Positions 24,141 to 32,191 of a DNA stretch of 34,337 bases are shown here, in pieces. A program made the translations under genes and the position numbers. The stretch spans positions 1 through 34,337 of the forward strand of contig JAFSCH010000043.1 of assembly GCA_017436865.1 (NCBI GenBank), given 5' to 3'. Each line of letters opens with the position of its first letter. Positions within the stretch are counted from its first letter, which is position 1. Under the pieces are notes generated by a model. It searched no databases, was not told the origin of the DNA, and saw only the letters and a list, made by a program, of their open reading frames with translations. The stretch comes from Lachnospiraceae bacterium. Its GTDB lineage: Bacteria; Bacillota; Clostridia; Lachnospirales; Lachnospiraceae.

Positions 24141-24209
24141 GAGTACTAGTTAGTTAAATCTAACAAAGGGAAGGTGCGACTATATTGGCCAATAGTCGGA
24201 GGATTATTC

Positions 24210-25172
24210 ATGAGTAAAATAATGCAAGGTGTAGATTGCGGAGATAACGTAAGGGAAGTTATATGTGATGGTAATTGTAAGGTGTTTAAGATGAAAAATG
24301 ATACTGGGGAAGGCATTATGACCGCATATGAAGTATTCCCGGGAGCACTTGTGATGTTTAATGATTTTCATATGGAATATTGTGAATCAAAGTTTCAAGC
24401 GAAGGATGTGGAAATCTTTTGTATTGACCATTGCAGGGAAGGCAGTATGGAATATGAGCAAAGTAATAAATACTGTTATTATTTTGAAGCGGGCGATTTA
24501 GTTGTAGATAATAGGAGAAATCATGCCGGACATGTGGAATATCCGATGAAACATTTTCATGGAATTTCAGTAGGCTTTTATCTGCCATATGCCGAGGAAC
24601 AGTTGGCTAAGGAATTTAAGGACTTTTCCGTTACTTTACGGTCTTTACAGGAGAAGTTCTGTAAGCAAAGTCCTTATGTGATTAAGGCGAGTGATGAGAT
24701 TGAGCATATATTTTCCCAGTTATATCGTGTACCGGCAAAGATTAAGCAGGATTATTTTCGAATCAAAATATTTGAATTGCTGCTATATCTAGATGCTTTG
24801 GAGGTTGATGAACAAAGGGAAGAAAAGCCATATTTTTATAAGTCTCAGGTGGAGAAGATAAAAGCGATTCAGGAATTAATGACTTTAGATTTGACAAAGC
24901 ATTATACCATAGAAGAGTTAGCCGGACGTTTTGAACTTTCACAGACGGCATTAAAAAACTGTTTTAAAGCAGTTTATGGAAGTCCGATAAATCGCTTTAT
25001 GCAATCTTATCGTATGAATGCAGCAACTACACTGCTATTACATGAAAAGGATAAAAGTGTGGCTGAAATAGCAGGTCTTGTGGGTTATGACAGTCCTAGT
25101 AAATTTGCCGCAGTTTTCAAAAAGATGATAGGGGTTACGCCTCTTGAGTATAAGACAAAATATCAAAGGTAG
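24210..25172 (+). CDS. AraC-family transcriptional regulator
   Basis: ATG 24210 (320 residues) is chosen because GGAGG lies 7 bp before it; a GTG at 24174 is in frame but lacks an SD. The N-terminal ~200 residues are a ligand-sensing region of the AraC type with several His and Cys (HMEYCE, IDHCREG). Residues about 220-320 carry two helix-turn-helix motifs (YTIEELAGRFELSQTALKNC; SVAEIAGLVGYDSPSKFAAV) and the GVTPLEYK end. The gene is 16 bp upstream of two ABC exporter-fold genes, the same order as YbtA with YbtPQ of the yersiniabactin system and related metal-chelate operons. It probably activates the operon when its ligand is present. Confidence 0.92.
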   Translation: MSKIMQGVDCGDNVREVICDGNCKVFKMKNDTGEGIMTAYEVFPGALVMFNDFHMEYCESKFQAKDVEIFCIDHCREGSMEYEQSNKYCYYFEAGDLVVDNRRNHAGHVEYPMKHFHGISVGFYLPYAEEQLAKEFKDFSVTLRSLQEKFCKQSPYVIKASDEIEHIFSQLYRVPAKIKQDYFRIKIFELLLYLDALEVDEQREEKPYFYKSQVEKIKAIQELMTLDLTKHYTIEELAGRFELSQTALKNCFKAVYGSPINRFMQSYRMNAATTLLLHEKDKSVAEIAGLVGYDSPSKFAAVFKKMIGVTPLEYKTKYQR

Positions 25173-25188
25173 GATTTGGAGGAGAAGA

Positions 25189-26949
25189 ATGAAAAAGAAA
25201 TCAACGATTCAATGGATTGCAGATTTTGCAAGTATACATAAAAAAACATATGCATTTTCTGTTATATTTGCAGTGCTCGGTGTATTTTGCGCATTGGCAC
25301 CGTATTTTGTAATCGGCAATATGGTAGTGGAGCTGTTAAACGGAAGTACTGATTTTTCTTATTATTTTATGCAGTGTTTATGGTTAGTGATGTTCTGGAC
25401 AGCAAGAGTGTTATTTCATGCAGTATCAACAACGCTTTCGCATAAAGCAACCTTTCATGTATTGGCAACAATCAGACAGAGAGTATGTGATAAGCTGTAT
25501 AAGCTGCCGTTAGGGTATGTATGTGATACCTCATCGGGTGGTATTAAAAATGTTATTGTAGAGCGTATCGATAGTATAGAAACAACATTGGCACATATAC
25601 TCCCTGAATTTACAGGGAATTTATTAGGCCCATTGTTTGTCATTATTTACTTGTTTACCATTGATTGGAGAATGGCATTATTGTCGTTAGCAACACTTCC
25701 AATAGGTATGCTTTGCTATATGGGAATGTGTATTGGTTACGAGGAAAGCTATAAAAACACAATTGTAAAGACAAAGGTGTTAAATGATACAGCTGTCGAA
25801 TATATCAATGGAATAGAAGTAATCAAGGCATTTGGAAAGGCAGAAAGCTCTTATGAAAAATTTGTGATTGCGGCAAAGGAAGGAGCAGCTTGTTTCGTAG
25901 AGTGGATGAGACGCTGTAACATTTTTATGAGTCTTGCTATGTCTATTTTTCCTGCAACACTTGCTTTTGTACTGCCGTTTGGAGGAATGTTCTATCAGAA
26001 TGGAACACTTTCAGCAACGAGCTTTATTGTTATTATTATTCTTTCGCTTGGCATTGTAGGCCCGATTATTACATGTGCGTCTTACACAGATGACATGAGA
26101 AGGATTCAGACCATAATTGGAGAGGTCACAGAGATTTTAGAGCAGGAAGAAATGGTTCGTCCGTTAGTAATGCAGAAGCAAACAAATGGAACAGACATTG
26201 TACTTAAAGATGTGAAGTTTGGTTATCATGAAAAGGAGATTCTGCATGGAATTACCATGAATCTGAAGGAAGGAACGGTTAATGCGCTAGTAGGACCATC
26301 CGGAAGTGGTAAGTCTACCATTGCAAAGCTGATTGCGGGCTTATGGGATGTGAAGAATGGTGTGATTTCCATAGGTGGTGTTGATATTAGAGAAATGCCG
26401 CTGGACATTCAGAATCGCATGATTGCCTATGTATCACAGGATAATTATTTGTTTGATATGACAGTGCGAGAAAACATTCGAATGGGAAATCCAAATGCAA
26501 CGGATGAAGAAGTAGAGCGGGTTGCAAAAAACAGTGGCTGTTATGAATTTATCATGCAGTTGGAAAATGGCTTTGATACAGTTGTTGGTGGAGCAGGAGG
26601 ACACCTTTCTGGTGGAGAGCGGCAGCGTATATCAATTGCAAGAGCAATGCTCAAAAATGCACCTATTATTATTTTAGATGAAGCAACTGCATATACAGAC
26701 CCGGAAAATGAAGCAATTGTGCAGAGTGCGGTAGCCAAATTGGTACAGGGTAAGACTTTATTAGTAATCGCACACAGATTAACAACGATTACCAATTCTG
26801 ATTGCATCTATGTGATTGATAGTGGAGAAGTTTCAGCAAGCGGTACACATGAGGAATTGCTGAAAAACAGTCTGTTATACAAAAATATGTGGGAATCTCA
26901 TATTTCAGTGAAAGACAGAGCAGAGGAAGGAGATGAAGTTTGTGCTTAA
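25189..26949 (+). CDS. ABC transporter, exporter-fold membrane/ATPase fusion (subunit 1)
   Basis: ATG 25189 (586 residues) has GGAGGAG before it; the longer frame from 25144 runs into the AraC gene. Residues 1-320 form a six-helix type IV ABC membrane domain, and residues about 345-575 the ATPase. Walker A is GPSGSGKST (369-377), the signature LSGGE (473-477), and Walker B ends in D497-E498. All catalytic residues are present. It overlaps the next ABC gene by 17 bp, so the two likely form a heterodimer. In the YbtPQ/IrtAB class this fold imports metal-siderophore complexes although it looks like an exporter. The AraC neighbour and metal-binding downstream protein favour that class, but drug export is possible. 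Confidence 0.9.
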   Translation: MKKKSTIQWIADFASIHKKTYAFSVIFAVLGVFCALAPYFVIGNMVVELLNGSTDFSYYFMQCLWLVMFWTARVLFHAVSTTLSHKATFHVLATIRQRVCDKLYKLPLGYVCDTSSGGIKNVIVERIDSIETTLAHILPEFTGNLLGPLFVIIYLFTIDWRMALLSLATLPIGMLCYMGMCIGYEESYKNTIVKTKVLNDTAVEYINGIEVIKAFGKAESSYEKFVIAAKEGAACFVEWMRRCNIFMSLAMSIFPATLAFVLPFGGMFYQNGTLSATSFIVIIILSLGIVGPIITCASYTDDMRRIQTIIGEVTEILEQEEMVRPLVMQKQTNGTDIVLKDVKFGYHEKEILHGITMNLKEGTVNALVGPSGSGKSTIAKLIAGLWDVKNGVISIGGVDIREMPLDIQNRMIAYVSQDNYLFDMTVRENIRMGNPNATDEEVERVAKNSGCYEFIMQLENGFDTVVGGAGGHLSGGERQRISIARAMLKNAPIIILDEATAYTDPENEAIVQSAVAKLVQGKTLLVIAHRLTTITNSDCIYVIDSGEVSASGTHEELLKNSLLYKNMWESHISVKDRAEEGDEVCA

Positions 26950-28675
26950 GGCGTTAAATAAGTTTTTTGAGTTCAGTGGTAATAAAAATAAGAGGAAATT
27001 CTATTTTTCTATTGTGTTAGGTGTGGCATTGGCTTTTTTGGAAGCACTTAGAATACCTGCATCCTTTGTTATGATAAGGGGTGTGTTGGATGAAAACGTG
27101 ACAAATAGTCATATCATGGCTTCGGCAGGAATTATGCTGTTTAGTATTATTGTGAGTATTATTGTGAAAAATAGAAGCACCATGCTTCAAACAGAGGGCG
27201 GATACGAGACTTGTGCAAATAAGCGAATTGAGATTGCAGAACATATGCGTTATCTTCCAATGGGATATTTTAACAGTAATAGTCTGGGATATATTACGTC
27301 TGTAACTACCAATACTATGGAGAGTATGGCAGATGTAGCCACCAGAGTAGTTATGATGACAACACAGGGCTTTTTAGCGACATTGTTAATTGCGATTATG
27401 ATGTTATTCTTTGATTATCGAATCGGACTTATTGTATTGGTTGGCTTTGGAGTTTACCTTATGGTTAATTCCGTACTGCAGAAAAAGGCAGGTTCTATGG
27501 TACATCAGAAGGATGCCGCAGACAGTAATTTAGTAGATGTCATTCTTGAGTATATTCAGGGGATGGCTGAGATTAAGGCTTATTCTATTGTTGGTGAGAC
27601 GAATAAGAAGCTGTCAAAAGCCATAGAGGAATGCGAAAAGATGAATTTTGGCTTAGAAGTTAAGTGTATTCCACTTATGACAGTACAGAATTTTATTACA
27701 AAAATGCTGGGAGTATTGATTTGTATTGTGTCATTATATTTATATACCAATAATAGTATGGAGCTTTCAATCTGTATGATGATGCTGGTTTGTTCCTTTA
27801 TGCTCTATGCAAGTCTTGATACTGCAGGAAACTTTTCTACATTGCTTCGCCATGTAGAAGCAGGGGTGGATAAGGCGAATAAGATTCTGAATCTGGAAAC
27901 TATGGATGTTGCGGGGATGGATATACAGCCTAAGAATTATGATATTGAATTTGAAAATGTAGAATTCTCCTATGAGAAGAGGAAGATTATTGATGGGGTA
28001 TCACTTCATCTGAAAGAAGGAACAACTACAGCAATCGTAGGTCCTTCCGGTGGTGGAAAGACAACACTTTGTAATCTGATGGCAAGATTTTGGGATGTAC
28101 AAAAGGGAAGTGTTAAATTAGGCGGTGTTGATGTAAAGAAATACAGTATTGACAGTTTAATGAAGAATTTCAGCTTTGTATTCCAAAGAGTATATTTATT
28201 TGAGGACACGATTGCGAACAATATTCGTTTCGGGCAGCCGGAGGCTTCTATGGAACAGGTAATAGATGCAGCGAAAAAAGCATGTTGCCACGACTTTATC
28301 TTGAAGCTTCCAAACGGTTATGATACCATAATCGGAGAAGGCGGAGCCTCTTTATCGGGGGGAGAAAAGCAGAGAATCTCTATTGCAAGAGCCATTATGA
28401 AGGATGCACCAATTATTATTTTAGATGAGGCAACAGCTAACGTTGATCCGGAAAATGAGAAGGATTTGGTAAAGGCAATCGATGCTTTAACAAAGGAAAA
28501 GACCATCATAATGATTGCTCATCGATTAAAGACCGTTCGCAATGCGGATAATATTCTGGTTGTTGATCAGGGTAAAATCGTAGAGCAGGGCAAGCATGAA
28601 CAGCTTATACAGCAGAATGGAATTTATAAGAGATTTATTAATACAAGAGAGCTTGCGGTAGGCTGGAAGCTGTAG
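26933..28675 (+). CDS. ABC transporter, exporter-fold membrane/ATPase fusion (subunit 2)
   Basis: The 580-residue partner of the preceding gene has the same layout: six membrane helices in residues 20-310, then the ATPase with Walker A GPSGGGKTT (370-378), signature LSGGE (474-478) and Walker B D498-E499. Both nucleotide sites of the presumed heterodimer therefore look catalytically complete. Coupled translation with subunit 1 (17-bp overlap, SD within its end: GAGGAAGGAG) fixes the stoichiometry. The membrane HMA protein starts 13 bp after its stop. Substrate class as discussed for subunit 1. Confidence 0.9.
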   Translation: MKFVLKALNKFFEFSGNKNKRKFYFSIVLGVALAFLEALRIPASFVMIRGVLDENVTNSHIMASAGIMLFSIIVSIIVKNRSTMLQTEGGYETCANKRIEIAEHMRYLPMGYFNSNSLGYITSVTTNTMESMADVATRVVMMTTQGFLATLLIAIMMLFFDYRIGLIVLVGFGVYLMVNSVLQKKAGSMVHQKDAADSNLVDVILEYIQGMAEIKAYSIVGETNKKLSKAIEECEKMNFGLEVKCIPLMTVQNFITKMLGVLICIVSLYLYTNNSMELSICMMMLVCSFMLYASLDTAGNFSTLLRHVEAGVDKANKILNLETMDVAGMDIQPKNYDIEFENVEFSYEKRKIIDGVSLHLKEGTTTAIVGPSGGGKTTLCNLMARFWDVQKGSVKLGGVDVKKYSIDSLMKNFSFVFQRVYLFEDTIANNIRFGQPEASMEQVIDAAKKACCHDFILKLPNGYDTIIGEGGASLSGGEKQRISIARAIMKDAPIIILDEATANVDPENEKDLVKAIDALTKEKTIIMIAHRLKTVRNADNILVVDQGKIVEQGKHEQLIQQNGIYKRFINTRELAVGWKL

Positions 28676-28687
28676 GAGTAAGAAAAT

Positions 28688-29047
28688 ATGGAAAATATAA
28701 TTATTATTGGTATTGTTGTAGCGATGATATTCTTTGGAATACGCTCTGGGATGAAGCATTTCAGAGGAGAAGGAGGCTGCTGTGGTGGTAGTGCACCGGT
28801 AAAAAAGCAGAAGAAAAAGCTAGATAAGGTAATTGCACAGAAGGTTGTCGTAGTAGAGGGGATGACCTGTGAACATTGCAAAAACAGAGTAGAGAAATAC
28901 ATTAATGAAATTGATGGAGCTGCAGCTAAAGTAAATTTGAAGAAGGGTGAGGTTGTTGTTTTTCTAGCGAAGGATGTAAGTGATGATCAGATTCGCATGG
29001 TGATTGAGAAGGCAGGATATGGAGTTGTAGAGATTTGTGAAAAATAG
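28688..29047 (+). CDS. Membrane-anchored HMA metal-binding protein with FeoB-associated Cys-rich head
   Basis: This 119-residue protein has one N-terminal membrane helix (residues 4-18), then GEGGCCGGSAPVKKQKKK, resembling the FeoB-associated cysteine-rich small membrane proteins (C31/C32). A soluble HMA domain follows with GMTCEHC (C61/C64), ending in the family-typical AGYGVV. The topology puts both metal sites on the cytoplasmic side if the lysines face inwards. It is the last gene of the AraC-ABC-ABC operon, 13 bp after the second ABC gene. A tethered metallochaperone that receives or delivers a soft metal (Cu, Zn or similar) at the transporter is inferred; this domain pairing is uncommon. 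Confidence 0.8.
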   Translation: MENIIIIGIVVAMIFFGIRSGMKHFRGEGGCCGGSAPVKKQKKKLDKVIAQKVVVVEGMTCEHCKNRVEKYINEIDGAAAKVNLKKGEVVVFLAKDVSDDQIRMVIEKAGYGVVEICEK

Positions 29048-29048
29048 T

Positions 29049-29077
29049 TTGACAAATCTAAAACGGTGCTGTATGTT
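29049..29077 (+). promoter_or_regulatory. Strong promoter of the leader RNA
   Basis: TTGACA (29049-29054) is perfect and TATGTT (29072-29077) follows after 17 bp. The -35 box starts 1 bp after the HMA gene stop. Transcription would begin near 29084. Confidence 0.75.
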
Positions 29078-29136
29078 ATAAAGGTAAAGCAGAAAGCTTT
29101 ATACCACAATAAGAAAAATATTAGGAGGATAATTGT

Positions 29137-29175
29137 ATGTTACGTGTGGTAAGAATGGAGAATCAGGCTAACTAA
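29137..29175 (+). CDS. Twelve-codon leader peptide ORF (MLRVVRMENQAN)
   Basis: ATG 29137 stands 8 bp after a perfect AGGAGG (29123-29128), and the frame ends at TAA 29173-29175. A strong promoter lies upstream and a terminator (29277-29304) about 100 bp downstream. That is the layout of ribosome-stalling attenuators ahead of antibiotic-resistance genes. The peptide has two arginines (R3, R6) and no repeated amino acid pointing to an amino-acid biosynthesis attenuator. I cannot match the peptide to a named family with confidence. Confidence 0.6.
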   Translation: MLRVVRMENQAN

Positions 29176-29276
29176 ATAGCAGGAAGGCGATTTCGTTTTT
29201 ACAGGTGAGGTCTGCCCTTTTTCAACCACCTTACAAATGCGTTACATACAGAATCTGTATATTATATAGGTATGAG

Positions 29277-29304
29277 AAGCATGACGGTATGGTCGTGCTT
29301 TTTT
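29277..29304 (+). terminator. Terminator/attenuator downstream of the leader ORF
   Basis: AAGCATGAC (29277-29285) pairs with GTCGTGCTT (29292-29300) with one G-T wobble and a 6-base loop, followed by TTTT (29301-29304). It ends the leader RNA unless antiterminated. A smaller hairpin (ATACAG / CTGTAT, 29246-29260) precedes it. Confidence 0.8.
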
Positions 29305-29333
29305 GTACCATTTTTTCAAATACGTTTGAGTTT

Positions 29334-29366
29334 TAAACCATGTAACAAAGCTGGTTTATGTTTTTG
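29334..29366 (+). terminator. Second, weaker hairpin with T-run
   Basis: TAAACCA (29334-29340) pairs with TGGTTTA (29352-29358) around an 11-base loop, then TGTTTTTG. It could be a second termination point in the leader region. The stem is short. Confidence 0.4.
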
Positions 29367-29395
29367 TGCGCCCGATTTATGGGAGGCAGGAGAGC

Positions 29396-29467
29396 ATGAG
29401 TGTTAGGCGGAGTTATGTGGTTTTTTTGTGTAAAGAAGAACGTGTTTGCATATTATGCATGCTTTAA
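29396..29467 (+). CDS. Possible 23-codon small ORF (MSVRRSYVVF...)
   Basis: ATG 29396 follows a purine-rich AGGAG by only a few bases, and the frame ends at TAA 29465-29467. The product would be 23 residues with three cysteines near its end. It lies in the gene-poor stretch between the leader terminator and the palindromic element. There is no family recognition, so it may be chance or a remnant. Confidence 0.2.
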   Translation: MSVRRSYVVFLCKEERVCILCML

Positions 29468-29506
29468 GGTGTATGAAGTCGGGATTCTCAATACGAAAAA
29501 AGAAAC

Positions 29507-29533
29507 GTAATTATTCAGTACCTTCATAATTAC
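29507..29533. repeat. Palindromic repeat unit, copy C
   Basis: The 27-bp unit (GTAATTAT...ATAATTAC with TCAGTACCTTC centre) is the reverse complement counterpart of the units near 9.0 kb: centre GAAGGTACTGA against AAAGGTACTGA in copy A. Confidence 0.55.
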
Positions 29534-29639
29534 GATGCAAAAATCCATTTAAAATCGCTTTCAGCGATGGGATTTTTGCTTACCGTATCATTTTCTTACG
29601 GTCTCAGCAGTAAATGCTTCGACCTACCTGAATAGTTAC
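29507..29639. mobile_element. 133-bp MITE-like palindromic element
   Basis: The ends GTAATTATTCAG (29507-29518) and CTGAATAGTTAC (29628-29639) are 12-bp terminal inverted repeats with one mismatch. The sequence AAAGAAA occurs on both sides (29499-29505 and 29640-29646) and may be a target-site duplication, though it is low in complexity. Inside are four nested hairpins: 29506-29534 (9-bp stem), 29537-29579 (10-bp stem), with a 6-bp inner stem at 29554-29568, and 29582-29602. No coding capacity is present. The left unit matches repeats at 9001-9025 and 9044-9070 in inverse orientation. Confidence 0.6.
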
Positions 29640-29677
29640 AAAGAAATATTTGATGAAACCGGGTAAAGGAGTTATAT

Positions 29678-30469
29678 ATGGAAAACAAAATAATAATTGA
29701 AACAAATAAGTTAACAAAAACATACAAACGATTCGTCAAGAAAGAAGGCTTGCGAGGAAGTGTTCAGGGACTTTTCAAGCGGGAGTATGAAGAGAAAAGG
29801 GCAGTAAATGGCATTAGTCTCAGAATTAATGAAGGCGAATTCGTAGGGCTAATAGGACCAAATGGGGCAGGAAAGACGACATTAATCAAGATGCTTACGG
29901 GAATCATTGCGCCAACGAGTGGAAGTATTGATGTGATGGGCTATTACCCTAACGATATGAAGAATGCTTTTAAGATGCAGTATGCTGTGGTTATGGGACA
30001 AAAGAGTCAGTTATTTATGGAACTGACAGTAAATGATACCTTGCGTTTATTCAAGGAAATCTATGAGATACCGGAAGAGGAATATCAGAGAACAAGAGCA
30101 TATTTCGTAGAACTTTTCGGTGTTCAGGAGCTAATGAATGTGCAGGTTCGTACCTTATCACTTGGCGAGCGAATGAAGATGGAGCTTATGGTTGCATTAC
30201 TTCACAATCCAAGGATTTTATTTCTGGATGAGCCGACCATAGGTTTGGATGCAATTGCTTCCAAGCAAATCAGAAGTTTTTTGAAGGAGATAAACAGAGA
30301 AAGAGGGACAACTATTTTATTGACGTCACATTATATGGAGGATATTAAGGCATTATGTGACAGAACTGTCGTTATTAATCATGGCTCTAAAATCTATGAT
30401 GGTGGAACACAGGAGATGTTTGAGTATTACCATGATGATGTGGAGAAGATTTATCAAATGGAGGATTAA
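29678..30469 (+). CDS. ABC-2-type transporter ATP-binding protein
   Basis: The 263-residue ATPase resembles NatA/DrrA-type proteins with an extended N-terminus (YKRFVKKEGLRGSVQGLFKR), which is typical for partners of DUF990 permeases. Walker A is GPNGAGKTT, the signature region LSLGERMKMEL is a variant (LSLGE), Walker B is ILFLDEPTIGLD, and the H-loop is LTSHYMED. AAAGGAG precedes ATG 29678. It opens a three-gene unit with two permease genes. No promoter was recognised between the palindromic element and the gene, so transcription may depend on the leader promoter at 29049 or lie inside the element. The exported substrate is unknown. Confidence 0.9.
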   Translation: MENKIIIETNKLTKTYKRFVKKEGLRGSVQGLFKREYEEKRAVNGISLRINEGEFVGLIGPNGAGKTTLIKMLTGIIAPTSGSIDVMGYYPNDMKNAFKMQYAVVMGQKSQLFMELTVNDTLRLFKEIYEIPEEEYQRTRAYFVELFGVQELMNVQVRTLSLGERMKMELMVALLHNPRILFLDEPTIGLDAIASKQIRSFLKEINRERGTTILLTSHYMEDIKALCDRTVVINHGSKIYDGGTQEMFEYYHDDVEKIYQMED

Positions 30470-30470
30470 A

Positions 30471-31271
30471 ATGAAAATACGAAAGTATATGGAGATTGCA
30501 AAGATTTATTTAAAAACACAGCTTGTATGGAGAGCTGATGTGGCATTTAATATGCTGTTCACGGTCAGTAGAATTTTGTTTGCTTATTTATTATGGCGAG
30601 TGATTTTTGCTGATAAGGAAATGATAGCAGGGTTTACCTTTCATGGAATGTTATCTTATTACATCGTGAATTCCTTTTTGACACAGTTAGAAATGTCGAG
30701 TGGAATCAGTGAGGAGATCAGTGCAAGGATTAGAAACGGCACATTTACAAAATATATTGTAATTCCAGTTAATGTCGAGGGATATTTTGCAGCAATGGAA
30801 GCAGGAGTGGTTGCATTTTATTTGTTTTTCGATTTGATTGCAGCGGTAGTATGGATTTTTCTGTTCGGAATCGAATTTGTCTTTGTGAAGGAAATAGGAA
30901 GTATTCTGTGTGCGGTTGTTATGGTTCTCTTAGGGATGTTTTTCATGGTGCAGTTAAATTATTTTTTTGGATTGCTGACCTTGCGCTTTGAAGAGATTGG
31001 AACCTTTTTGATGATTAAGAATAATCTTTTGGCACTAGTAACGGGAAGTATTATACCACTTGCTTTGTTGCCAGAAGGAATTGTTGTGATGATGAAGCGA
31101 TTGCCTTTTTATTATGTTACATATCTTCCGTCTATGCTTCTGACAGGAAGATGTCAGGATGAGGCGATAAGTGGAATCATTGTGATTGCATGCTGGTGTG
31201 TTCTTATGCAGCTTGCAATAAAGATAACATGGAACAAATATGTGAAAAAATATGATGGAGTGGGGATTTGA
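30471..31271 (+). CDS. ABC-2 family permease (DUF990 type), first
   Basis: ATG 30471 (266 residues) with GGAGG 7 bp upstream, 1 bp after the ATPase stop, is the clear start; longer frames run inside the ATPase gene. The start MKIRKYMEIAKIYLKTQLVW is followed by six hydrophobic segments, the usual ABC2_membrane_6 (PF06182-like) layout, with the mid-protein ISARIRNGTFTKYIVIPVN coupling region, similar to the RxGxLdxyL motif. It probably forms a heterodimer with the next gene and exports a small hydrophobic compound or peptide. Family is inferred from layout and order. Confidence 0.82.
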   Translation: MKIRKYMEIAKIYLKTQLVWRADVAFNMLFTVSRILFAYLLWRVIFADKEMIAGFTFHGMLSYYIVNSFLTQLEMSSGISEEISARIRNGTFTKYIVIPVNVEGYFAAMEAGVVAFYLFFDLIAAVVWIFLFGIEFVFVKEIGSILCAVVMVLLGMFFMVQLNYFFGLLTLRFEEIGTFLMIKNNLLALVTGSIIPLALLPEGIVVMMKRLPFYYVTYLPSMLLTGRCQDEAISGIIVIACWCVLMQLAIKITWNKYVKKYDGVGI

Positions 31272-31308
31272 AGAAACTTCATTCTTCCAAAGAGAAAGAG
31301 GTATGGTT

Positions 31309-32106
31309 ATGAATATTAGAAAAAATATAAGAGTAGTACGAGAATTAGTCAGGCTTCGATTCCAAAATGTCATGATGTTCCGTCTTGGGTTTTTTGGACC
31401 ATTTTTTGTTGACGGAAGCTTATTTCTTGTACAGTTATTGGTCTTTGAGGCTGTCTATGGAAATGTAGAACAGATTGGAGGCTGGGGAAAGGGTGAAATG
31501 ATTCTGTATATCGGAACCTTTTCTTTGCTTAATGCAGTAAATATGGTGGTATATTTCTTCGGAGTAATTGGTATTCCGGGGAAGATAAAGAGTGGAGAAA
31601 TGGACTTGTATTTGACAAAAACGATAAGTCCTTTGCTTCGACTAACCTTTGAAAAGATTAATCCTGGATCGATACCGCTTATTATTATGAGTGTTGTGAT
31701 TATCTTATATGGAGCATCAAGTGCAGGTGTTGTATGGAATTTGAAGGTGATAGTGAGATATTGTTTTTGGGTATTACTCATGCAGGTACTTTATTATGAC
31801 ATGGAGGTAATTATCAGAAGTATATCCTTTTTCGTCATATCGACAGCAAAGCTGGAACGGATAGAAGAGGCAGGGATTGAGATATGTATGCAGTTACCGG
31901 GAACAGTATATTACGGTGTATATAAACTGATATTCTGTGTCATTCTTCCATATGGAATTATGGCGACAATACCTGTAAAAAGTCTGATAGATGAATGTAA
32001 TGCGCAAGTAGCTGTCTATGGCATTTTGCTAGTTCTATTGTTTTCTGTACTGACCGGGTTGACATGGAAAAAGGGGATTAGACACTATAACAGCGCAAGC
32101 TCATGA
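31309..32106 (+). CDS. ABC-2 family permease (DUF990 type), second
   Basis: ATG 31309 (265 residues) is chosen because AGAGG lies 7 bp upstream; ATG 31303 and 31252 have no proper SD. Six hydrophobic segments are visible, and the segment GIPGKIKSGEMDLYLTKTIS is the conserved coupling region of the DUF990 family. It pairs with the preceding permease and the ATPase in one unit, with 37 bp between permease genes. The stop is followed by 85 bp without features before the MutS2-like gene, and no terminator separates them, so read-through is possible. Confidence 0.82.
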   Translation: MNIRKNIRVVRELVRLRFQNVMMFRLGFFGPFFVDGSLFLVQLLVFEAVYGNVEQIGGWGKGEMILYIGTFSLLNAVNMVVYFFGVIGIPGKIKSGEMDLYLTKTISPLLRLTFEKINPGSIPLIIMSVVIILYGASSAGVVWNLKVIVRYCFWVLLMQVLYYDMEVIIRSISFFVISTAKLERIEEAGIEICMQLPGTVYYGVYKLIFCVILPYGIMATIPVKSLIDECNAQVAVYGILLVLLFSVLTGLTWKKGIRHYNSASS

Positions 32107-32191
32107 TGAGAAAGCATAGAGCGAACATTTTGCCAGATTCAATACGAGTAATGAATGAGTAACATAAAGGATGGATAGGAGATGAATAAAA

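Noticed and set aside
28624-28902. 92-codon minus-strand frame across the HMA gene
   Set aside because: It lies opposite an intact small gene with clear motifs.
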